DNA of 31,941 bases, from NCBI GenBank assembly GCA_964428335.1, contig CAYRXW010000014.1, positions 1 through 31,941 of the forward strand. The letters run 5' to 3'. A program made the position numbers and the translations under genes. Below are positions 14,773 through 21,020 of the stretch, in pieces. The DNA comes from GW2011-AR15 sp964428335. GTDB taxonomy: Archaea > Nanobdellota > Nanobdellia > Woesearchaeales > GW2011-AR15. Numbering within the stretch: the first letter of the stretch is position 1; every line of letters begins with the position of its first letter. A model generated the notes under the pieces. It made no database searches, was not told where the DNA came from, and saw only the letters and a program-made list of their open reading frames with translations.

Positions 14773-15854
14773 TTTTTATCAAGCAGCTTCTTTACAGTCA
14801 AAAATACATCATCAATAGTTATAGGACCCATGTATTCATTCCTGTCTCCTTCCCTAAAAGTCCCTTTGTCGTTTTCTATAAGAACAGGTTTATCAGTCTT
14901 ATATATCGATACATTTCCTTTTCCATAAGGTGCCCAAAGTATTGGTGTATTGGGACCGAATAATCCTATTGTCTTACATCCTTGTGCAGCAGCAATATGC
15001 ATAGGGCCCGTGTCATTGCTTATGAAAACATCGCACCTTGAAATCAGGTAAAATGTCTCTTCTAGCGTAAACTTTCCGCAGGCATTAACTGGCTTTTCTT
15101 TCATCATTGAAATGATTTTTCCAACAATCTCTTTGTTTGAAGGTCCATCAACAAAAATCACATCACAACCTAATTCATTAATTATTTTATCAGCTACTTC
15201 TGCAAACCTTTCCTCAAACCACATCCTAGTCTTGACAGTCTCTGCAACACCCGGAGTTATCCCTACAATTGGTTTTTTTATTTTTTTAAGAAAATCATCT
15301 ACTTTCTTTTTTGCTTTTTTGCTTACGCTTAATTTTTCTAGCTTTTCTGTGTCATATTTTATCCCAAGAACTCTTGCCATATCAAGGTAATTCTGCACCA
15401 TGTGCTGGTCTTTCCTAAACTTTATTTTTTCATTATAGAGCAGGCTTCTCCACTGATCACTAAAGCCAATTCTTTTATTTCCTAAGATGAATGAAAATAT
15501 TGCGCTGATGTTAAGATATGGCTCGCAGTCAAAGACAAGATCATATTGCCTTCCTTTTGATAATAGCTTCAGAAATTCCTTTGTATCATCCATATCATAT
15601 ATATTATTTATTTCATATGATTTGTAAACATCAATCACTCTTTTTCTTGTAAGGATATCTACTGTTCCAATTTTTTTAAGCGCTTTAATCAAGGCTAAAG
15701 AAAGGACACTGTCTCCTATTGCCCAAAGCTTAACCACAAGGATTTTTTTATTTTTCTTATCATTATTTTTCTTATCAAGAAACCTTAATATTGATAATAC
15801 AGGGACAAGAAGACCAAAAAGGTACCTATCAATTATTCTTTCTATCTTTACCAT
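14769..15854 (-). CDS. Glycosyltransferase family 9 (heptosyltransferase-like)
   Basis: 361 residues in two Rossmann domains of the GT-B fold. ILVVKLWAIGDSVLSLALIK (38-57) and SNDTGPMHIAAAQGCKTIGL with FGPNTP (C-terminal half) are the typical GT9 signatures. The first 35 residues are an extension with a hydrophobic segment that may dock on the membrane. Bacterial members add heptose to LPS; an archaeon has no LPS, so here it probably builds a surface glycan of unknown sugar. It overlaps the DUF2304 gene by 26 bases and MEMO by 4. Confidence 0.92.
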   Translation of the reverse strand: MVKIERIIDRYLFGLLVPVLSILRFLDKKNNDKKNKKILVVKLWAIGDSVLSLALIKALKKIGTVDILTRKRVIDVYKSYEINNIYDMDDTKEFLKLLSKGRQYDLVFDCEPYLNISAIFSFILGNKRIGFSDQWRSLLYNEKIKFRKDQHMVQNYLDMARVLGIKYDTEKLEKLSVSKKAKKKVDDFLKKIKKPIVGITPGVAETVKTRMWFEERFAEVADKIINELGCDVIFVDGPSNKEIVGKIISMMKEKPVNACGKFTLEETFYLISRCDVFISNDTGPMHIAAAQGCKTIGLFGPNTPILWAPYGKGNVSIYKTDKPVLIENDKGTFREGDRNEYMGPITIDDVFLTVKKLLDKK

Positions 15855-16176
15855 TTTTCTGATTCTTCAAGCTTAATTCCCTTACAAGAAGCGTTATCTC
15901 TCTTTCTAAATCAACTATCTTTATATACAGCCTGAATATAAGGTAAAATATCATTGCGATGCTGACATAGACAATTACATCAATCCCTCTTCCTATCCCA
16001 AGTATTGCTGCAACATATTCAGTTATATTTGGAAAGAACACGACAACTATCATCCCTGCCCAGACAGAAAGCCAGAACATTAGTTCAATGAAAGTGATCT
16101 TATGGTCTTTCATCCTTAGGATTACCCTGCTCACTGCAAACAGTATGAATATAGTTGCAAGCACCTGTAGAATCAT
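15829..16176 (-). CDS. DUF2304 small membrane protein
   Basis: 115 residues from ATG 16176. The start is chosen because it overlaps the GT2 stop as ATGA and has AGGAGG seven bases upstream; a start at 16230 would add 18 poorly fitting residues. Three hydrophobic helices (about 1-18, 29-48, 60-84) are followed by a short amphipathic, charged tail. The helix pattern and MILQVLATIFILFAVSRVI start match DUF2304 proteins, which are often encoded next to GT2 dolichyl-phosphate-sugar synthases. It probably assists the neighbouring glycosyltransferase at the membrane, but the function is unproven. Confidence 0.87.
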   Translation of the reverse strand: MILQVLATIFILFAVSRVILRMKDHKITFIELMFWLSVWAGMIVVVFFPNITEYVAAILGIGRGIDVIVYVSIAMIFYLIFRLYIKIVDLEREITLLVRELSLKNQKNGKDRKNN

Positions 16177-16847
16177 ATGAAAAACCTCCTGATAAGCATC
16201 TTTATGCCAAGCTTTAAACTTCTGGTCCATGGTTGCCCTTTCTTCAATGAATATTCATCATAAATAACTGTTATTGGAATTTCCTTATAGGAAAGATTGT
16301 TTCTTACAATCTCCCAAAAAATCTCGCCAGCATGTTCCATTCCGTTGCTTGTTATCCTTATTTTTCTTGCGGCATTTTTTGATAGTGCCCTAAAGCCGCA
16401 CTGCGAATCTGTAACTTTTATCCCATATAATAAGAATACAACAAAAACACCTAATTTTAATACAACTTTTTTCAGAAAAGGCATATTGATTGTCTTCCCT
16501 AAAAATCTTGAACCAAGGGAAACATCAGCTTCTTTTTTTTCTACAGGCTTTATTATTTTTGAAATCTCACTTACTAAAAACTGACCGTCAGCATCAAATG
16601 TAACAATTATATCAGCACCTTTCCTTAGCGCATAATCAATCCCTGTCTTTAATGCAGCTCCCTGCCCCCTGTTTATGACATGCCTAAGAACAGTGACTTT
16701 TTCCTTCAAAGAAACATCGTAAGTATTATCCTTGCTGCCATCATCTACTACAATTATGTTTTTATATGATTTTTTCAATTCCCTAAGAACACTGCCTATT
16801 TTTTTCTCTTCATTATATGCAGCAATAACTATGAATACTTCCATCAT
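16173..16847 (-). CDS. GT2 glycosyltransferase (dolichyl-phosphate-sugar synthase-like)
   Basis: 224 residues with the GT-A fold of the DPM1/DPG-synthase group: VIAAYNEEKKIG at the start, VVDDGSKDNT with D35-D36, INRGQGAALKTGIDYA, and the metal-binding TFDADGQF (D85, D87). SQCGFRALS is the family acceptor-loop motif. It likely transfers a sugar from a nucleotide donor to a polyprenyl phosphate for surface glycan or N-glycan assembly. There is no C-terminal transmembrane domain; the next gene, DUF2304, may provide that. First gene of the four-gene operon, with TATA about 23 bases before ATG. Confidence 0.93.
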   Translation of the reverse strand: MMEVFIVIAAYNEEKKIGSVLRELKKSYKNIIVVDDGSKDNTYDVSLKEKVTVLRHVINRGQGAALKTGIDYALRKGADIIVTFDADGQFLVSEISKIIKPVEKKEADVSLGSRFLGKTINMPFLKKVVLKLGVFVVFLLYGIKVTDSQCGFRALSKNAARKIRITSNGMEHAGEIFWEIVRNNLSYKEIPITVIYDEYSLKKGQPWTRSLKLGIKMLIRRFFI

Positions 16848-16865
16848 GTTATAGACTTCAGAAGA

Positions 16866-16875
16866 ATATAAATAA
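16866..16875 (-). promoter_or_regulatory. TATA box of the glycosyltransferase-MEMO operon
   Basis: The minus strand reads TTATTTATAT, centred about 23 bases before the GT2 ATG at 16847. No SD is visible, so the message is probably leaderless. Confidence 0.45.
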
Positions 16876-16905
16876 CTTATGATACTTTGATTAATTTTTC
16901 AAATC

Positions 16906-17232
16906 TTATAAATCTGAAAATTCCCTTTCAATCTTCCTGAACTCATCTTCCAGCTTTCTCATCTCTTCAGTTGGGATTTCCTTATTCACAACAATCCTTT
17001 CATCTTTTTTCCTTAAGTGGGATTCAGGAAGCTTTGTCTTTAGTTTTGAAACCAAGAAATTCAATTCATCCATGATACCACGCATCTGCTCATAATACCT
17101 TAGCTTACTTTTCCTAATTTCTGTTAGCTTATCATATGCCTGCAGTGATTTTACAACGTCTTTTGAGGATTCCAATAGGTTCCTTCGGACATCCAAAGGC
17201 TCATAAATCCCGACAAAAAAATCATCTTTCAT
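16906..17232 (-). CDS. Small helical protein C of the three-gene same-domain cluster
   Basis: 108 residues from ATG 17232; a TTG start at 17256 inside the previous gene is less likely. Not recognised. Residues about 5-68 can be aligned without gaps to gene B: a short strand FFVGI, then two predicted long helices (DVRRNLLESSKDVVKSLQAYDKL and a second containing DEL). Shared with B are F, E, D, K, V, the D-K-[IL] step and the D-E-[VL] step. A charged tail of about 40 residues (about 69-108, ending FRKIEREFSDL) follows and looks like a coiled coil. No signal peptide, no membrane helix, no cysteines. The gene starts 4 bases after B. Confidence 0.8.
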   Translation of the reverse strand: MKDDFFVGIYEPLDVRRNLLESSKDVVKSLQAYDKLTEIRKSKLRYYEQMRGIMDELNFLVSKLKTKLPESHLRKKDERIVVNKEIPTEEMRKLEDEFRKIEREFSDL

Positions 17233-17236
17233 TTTT

Positions 17237-17464
17237 CTAGTATTCCGGTTCAACAAGGGCCCTATCTATGAATTTTAGCTTCCTTTCAACCTCATCCAAG
17301 GAGGTTTTCCATGATTCTAGTTCTGAATCTTCCTGGTTCTTCAAGTCATATATCTTATCAAGCACAGTCCTTGCATCCTTCACTTTCTTGTTTATCAGGG
17401 CAATTATATCCAAAATATCATTATACTCATCCATCCTTATGAATACGTTAAGGTCTTTTTTCAT
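17237..17464 (-). CDS. Small helical protein B of the three-gene same-domain cluster
   Basis: 75 residues, consisting of almost nothing but the shared domain: strand NVFIRMDEY, helix 1 (NDILDIIALINKKVKDA onward to KIYDL), helix 2 (ELESWKTSLDEVERKLKFID). It aligns without gaps over about 68 residues to the C-terminal half of protein A, with F, R, D, Y, the RKL step and the I/V-D step conserved. Acidic and soluble. It starts two bases after A and ends four bases before C, so translation is coupled. No known family recognised; this is the minimal form of the domain. Confidence 0.8.
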   Translation of the reverse strand: MKKDLNVFIRMDEYNDILDIIALINKKVKDARTVLDKIYDLKNQEDSELESWKTSLDEVERKLKFIDRALVEPEY

Positions 17465-17466
17465 TT

Positions 17467-17910
17467 TTACTTGACTCCCTCGTTAAACAGTACACTGTCA
17501 ACATATATCAGCTTTCTTTGAATATCCTCTAAAATCTTTGCGTAATTCCTGTGCTCAATGTCTGCATTTTTCTTATGGTTTTTCAGCATATATATCACTT
17601 CAGGACCCCTGATGACATAATCAGAAATTGTGTCAAGGCATGAGATTATTACTTTATATTTATCAGTCCTTACAAACAAAGGTCCTTCTTCTTTTAGTGG
17701 CTTTTCATCTACTGTAAGAATTGGCAAAGGCTCAAGTTCTGAGCGCTTTGGTAAAGAAGGCAATTCATCATTTTTCTGTTCAAGATTAAGTTTCAGGCTT
17801 GGCAAGGTTGATTCTTCATAGCTGAAATTTACCTGGTTTTCATCAGGCACAGCATCTACATTAAAGTCAGGAAGGGCATCCGGAATACCTGAAAAGTTTT
17901 CTGTGTCCAT
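17467..17910 (-). CDS. Small protein A of the three-gene same-domain cluster, with disordered N-terminus
   Basis: 147 residues. The first 75 are acidic and rich in Pro, Leu and Ser (SGIPDALPDFNVDAVPDEN; a repeated LP pattern such as STLPSLKL, DELPSLPK, LEPLPILT) and are probably disordered, possibly a binding segment with repeated short motifs. Residues about 77-147 are the shared domain (LFVRTDKY, then two helices ending IQRKLIYVD). No signal peptide or membrane helix. First gene of the operon, divergent from the primase gene. Function unknown. Confidence 0.8.
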   Translation of the reverse strand: MDTENFSGIPDALPDFNVDAVPDENQVNFSYEESTLPSLKLNLEQKNDELPSLPKRSELEPLPILTVDEKPLKEEGPLFVRTDKYKVIISCLDTISDYVIRGPEVIYMLKNHKKNADIEHRNYAKILEDIQRKLIYVDSVLFNEGVK

Positions 17911-17933
17911 TATAAGTGAAATAAGAACAAGAT

Positions 17934-17945
17934 ACTATATAAAAC
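17934..17945 (-). promoter_or_regulatory. TATA box of the three-gene cluster
   Basis: The minus strand reads GTTTTATATAGT, centred about 29 bases before ATG 17910; probably leaderless. The facing primase promoter is 40 bases away. Confidence 0.5.
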
Positions 17946-17984
17946 TTTTTGTTCCTCTAATAATACAAAACCATTTGCAACCTA

Positions 17985-17995
17985 AATAATTTAAA
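17985..17995 (+). promoter_or_regulatory. TATA box of the primase operon
   Basis: AATAATTTAAA is centred about 27 bases before ATG 18018, with a T-rich stretch and no SD between; probably leaderless. Confidence 0.45.
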
Positions 17996-18017
17996 CCTAC
18001 TCTGCTTTTTTATTTTT

Positions 18018-19613
18018 ATGTTCGAATTAAGCGCAAGGCTGCTATACTATAAACGAAGGGATGTTCAGGAAGCGATGCTTAGATGTGCGCAGGACAGGGA
18101 AGTTGGTGTCAGGTATGGCGATAAAGGATATGGGAAAAGACCAGACATACTGATGTATGGAAATGACATACTGAACCACGCAAAAAACAATGCGACAAGC
18201 TTCCATATATCTGAAGAAAGATGGAACAACCCTCTTGAGCTAAATACAGATCTGAAGAAACACGAGCTGAACAACCTAAGGAAAGGATGGGACCTAGTCC
18301 TGGATATTGATTGTCCATACTGGAAGATATCAAAGCTTACGACACATCTTTTCATAAGGGCACTAGAGTTACACAATATCAAATCAATAAGCTGCAAGTT
18401 CTCAGGGAACAAAGGTTTTCATATTGGTGTCCCTTTTGAGGCTTTCCCAAAAGAGATAAACGGAGAAGAGACAAGGTTCTGGTTTCCGGACGGGCCAAAA
18501 AAAATTGCACTTTACCTGATTAGCTACCTCACAAATAATCTAATAGATGTGAAAGGAGAAGACATTCATTTTGAAGATACTGTAATGACTCTTTCTGAAA
18601 TTTCTGAAATCACAGGAAAAACAAAAGAAGAGCTCACAATAAAAATCTGCAGGAACTGCAAAAAAAACATCAAGCTAAAGGAGCAAAAAAACAAGTTTGT
18701 ATGCCCAAGCTGCCAGCTGAATATCAATGAGAACATCTCCCATAAAACCTGTCCAAAATGCAATATCCTGATGGAAAAAATTGAAGCATCAGACAAGATC
18801 TGCGATTGCGGTTCAAAAGAATACAAGGAAGCTTTTGACCCATTATCCATAATCGAGCTTGATACAATATTGATATCTTCAAGGCATATGTTTCGGGCAC
18901 CATACAGCCTTCATGAAAAAACAGGGCTTTCATCTGTCCCAATCAATCCACAAAAAATTATGAACTTTGAAAAAAAAGATGCAGACCCAAAGAATATCTC
19001 TTTTGAATTTGCGTTCCTAGATACAAGCAGCACAGCTAGTGGTGAAGCGTCTGAACTCATGATAAATTCCTTGGATTATGGGAAGCAGAATGTGAAAGAG
19101 GAAAAAAAACAGAACATATCATTTGACGAATTCACAAATAAAGTTCCGGTGGAACTGTTTCCACCATGCATAAAAAAGATACTTGAAGGGCTGGAAGATG
19201 GAAAGAAAAGATCCTTATTTATCCTGACCAATTTCTTAAAAAGCGTGAATTGGAAAAATGAAGAGATTGAAACCCTTATACTGGAATGGAATACAAAAAA
19301 TAAAGGACCATTAAAGGAAGGTTATGTCATCTCGCATTTAAGATATAATAAGCAAAGAAATGAGAAGATACTCCCGCCAAACTGCAGGTCTTATTATCAG
19401 GACTTAAGGATATGCTTTCCTGATACGCTGTGCGACAAGATAAAAAATCCTGTGCAGTATTCAAAGAAAAAGATGAGGATACTAAACCCAAGAAAAGCAG
19501 TAAGGGCAAAACTTACTGAAGAGCAAAAGGAAATGAGGAAAAAGCACAGGGAAAGTTTAAAAAAGGCAAAAACAGAAGAAAAGGAAAATGAAGATAAAGA
19601 GAAAGGAAATTAA
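18018..19613 (+). CDS. priS: Single-chain archaeal DNA primase with PriS- and PriL-like parts
   Basis: 531 residues, much longer than normal PriS (about 330-400). The catalytic part has D96-I-D98 (LVLDIDCP) as metal ligands, SGNKGFHI (129-136) and D282 with SSRHMFRAPYSLHEKTG (287-303). Inserted are two Cys pairs of pairs (C211/C214/C229/C232 and C245/C248/C262/C264), forming zinc ribbons. Residues about 375-485 look like the PriL C-terminal Fe-S domain: C384 (FPPCIKKIL), C456 (PPNC), C466 and C472 (RICFPDTLC). This matches the fused primase known from Nanoarchaeum and related DPANN archaea. The tail after about 485 is basic and charged. Makes RNA/DNA primers for replication. First gene of the replication block, overlapping the next gene by 26 bases. 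Confidence 0.9.
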   Translation: MFELSARLLYYKRRDVQEAMLRCAQDREVGVRYGDKGYGKRPDILMYGNDILNHAKNNATSFHISEERWNNPLELNTDLKKHELNNLRKGWDLVLDIDCPYWKISKLTTHLFIRALELHNIKSISCKFSGNKGFHIGVPFEAFPKEINGEETRFWFPDGPKKIALYLISYLTNNLIDVKGEDIHFEDTVMTLSEISEITGKTKEELTIKICRNCKKNIKLKEQKNKFVCPSCQLNINENISHKTCPKCNILMEKIEASDKICDCGSKEYKEAFDPLSIIELDTILISSRHMFRAPYSLHEKTGLSSVPINPQKIMNFEKKDADPKNISFEFAFLDTSSTASGEASELMINSLDYGKQNVKEEKKQNISFDEFTNKVPVELFPPCIKKILEGLEDGKKRSLFILTNFLKSVNWKNEEIETLILEWNTKNKGPLKEGYVISHLRYNKQRNEKILPPNCRSYYQDLRICFPDTLCDKIKNPVQYSKKKMRILNPRKAVRAKLTEEQKEMRKKHRESLKKAKTEEKENEDKEKGN

Positions 19614-20373
19614 GGGCCAAAACGGTCGAGTGCTGTTAGTTGGGGGAAGCAGGGATTATGTCGGAGCAATTGCTTTTAGCGCTCTTGCGTCACTTGCTAC
19701 AGGAGTTGACATTGTAACAGTATGCGCCCCGGAAAAAGTGGCATGGACAATCAATTCTTATACGCCGGATATAATAACCAGGAAGATGCTTGGTGAGGAA
19801 CTTAACCTAACACATACAAAAGATATACAGGCATTAGCAGAAAACCATGATGTTATCGTTCTTGGTCCAGGTCTTGGGTTAAAGAAAGAATTTGTATTAA
19901 AATTGATCAGGGAAATAAAAAAGCCATTCATCATAGATGCTGATGCAATAAAAGTGATAAGCATTGAAGTTGCGTCAAGAAGCATATTAACCCCACACAG
20001 GAAGGAATTTGAGATACTATATAATAATTCAACTAAAAAGCCTTACAGCGAAAAACTTGAGGAAAACATAAAGGCAATGCAGGAAAAAATAGGGGATAAT
20101 ATAATCCTTCTGAAGGGACAGACAGATTTCATAATAGCAGGCAACAAAATATTACAGAACAAGACAGGAAACAATTCAATGACAAAAGGAGGGACGGGAG
20201 ATGTGCTGGCAGGCATTGCTGCAGGCCTTTTAGCCCAGTCAGGAGATTTGTTTGAATCAGCGTCCCATGCAGCAGCAATAAACGGAAAACTTGGAGAATA
20301 TATGTATAAATGGAGAGGATACGGATATACTACATATGACATGGTAAAGGAGCTTTGGAGATTTATTAGATAA
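19588..20373 (+). CDS. nnrD: ADP-dependent NAD(P)H-hydrate dehydratase
   Basis: 261 residues. The enzyme repairs damaged, hydrated NAD(P)H using ADP. Ribokinase-like fold motifs: LLVGGSRDYVGA (16-27), LGPGLG (92-97), IIDADAI (115-121), LTPHRKE (134-140) and GGTGDVLAGI (201-210) with the catalytic Asp. The epimerase half (YjeF N-domain), fused in many organisms, is absent here. The start overlaps the last 26 bases of the primase gene, so they are probably cotranscribed; the functional link is not obvious. A TBP promoter follows 45 bases after the stop. Confidence 0.93.
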   Translation: MKIKRKEIKGQNGRVLLVGGSRDYVGAIAFSALASLATGVDIVTVCAPEKVAWTINSYTPDIITRKMLGEELNLTHTKDIQALAENHDVIVLGPGLGLKKEFVLKLIREIKKPFIIDADAIKVISIEVASRSILTPHRKEFEILYNNSTKKPYSEKLEENIKAMQEKIGDNIILLKGQTDFIIAGNKILQNKTGNNSMTKGGTGDVLAGIAAGLLAQSGDLFESASHAAAINGKLGEYMYKWRGYGYTTYDMVKELWRFIR

Positions 20374-20417
20374 ATTTTTCATAATATTTTATTTTTTAGT
20401 TGCCTCATTTAAAAAGG

Positions 20418-20455
20418 TTTATAAATGATGCACCGTTTCTTTATAAATGGGGGTG
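20418..20455 (+). promoter_or_regulatory. TBP gene promoter with two identical TATA-like boxes and SD
   Basis: TTTATAAATG occurs at 20418-20427 and again at 20440-20449, 22 bases apart (about two helical turns). The first gives an expected transcript start near 20445, inside the second. The second is only 14 bases from the ATG, too close to act as a promoter for a message carrying the SD (GGGGGTG, 20449-20455, seven bases before ATG 20463). Confidence 0.55.
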
Positions 20456-20462
20456 CTAAATT

Positions 20463-21005
20463 ATGGCAAATACTAGAACCATTGAAGTTGTAAATATTGT
20501 TGTGTCAACCAGTCTTGAACATGATATCCCACTGGAAAAGATGGCTGCAACACTAAGCAATACAGAATACAATCCTGAACAGTTCCCAGGACTTGTTATT
20601 AGAATAAGGGATCCAAAAACTTCTGCTTTGATATTCAGCTCCGGAAAAGTCGTATGTACGGGAGCAAGGAGCATGGAGAAGGTTGAGGAAAGCATTGATA
20701 AGATAATCAAGGCACTAAAGAAGATAAATATTGATATTAAGATAAAGCCAAAGATCTCTGTGCAAAACATAGTTGCATCAGGAAGCATTGGAATGGATTT
20801 AAACCTAAACGTGCTGGCGATGAAGCTTGACAACACAGAATATGAACCAGAGCAGTTTCCTGGGCTAGTATACAAGCTTGATGAAGCTAAAGCGACATTC
20901 CTATTGTTCAGCAATGGAAAGATTGTATGCACGGGAACAAAGAGCGAAGCAGAAGTGCATAAGGCATTAGATATGTTAATAGTTAACCTAAAAAAGGTTA
21001 GCTGA
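20463..21005 (+). CDS. tbp: TATA-box-binding protein
   Basis: 180 residues, two direct repeats of about 90 residues. The matching motifs are NTEYNPEQFPGLVIRI in repeat 1 and NTEYEPEQFPGLVYKL in repeat 2; SGKVVCTGARS and NGKIVCTGTKS end each repeat in parallel. This is a normal archaeal TBP that bends promoter DNA and recruits TFB and RNA polymerase. Strong own SD and its own TATA box. It is followed after a T-rich run by the MCM gene. Confidence 0.98.
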   Translation: MANTRTIEVVNIVVSTSLEHDIPLEKMAATLSNTEYNPEQFPGLVIRIRDPKTSALIFSSGKVVCTGARSMEKVEESIDKIIKALKKINIDIKIKPKISVQNIVASGSIGMDLNLNVLAMKLDNTEYEPEQFPGLVYKLDEAKATFLLFSNGKIVCTGTKSEAEVHKALDMLIVNLKKVS

Positions 21006-21018
21006 TTTTCTTTTTTTT
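21006..21018 (+). terminator. T-rich run between tbp and mcm
   Basis: Immediately after the tbp TGA the sequence reads TTTTCTTTTTTTT with no hairpin before it. Archaeal RNA polymerase can terminate at such T-runs. As mcm starts at 21021 with no SD and no clear TATA box close upstream, the run could give partial termination, making more TBP than MCM message. Confidence 0.35.
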
Positions 21019-21020
21019 AG

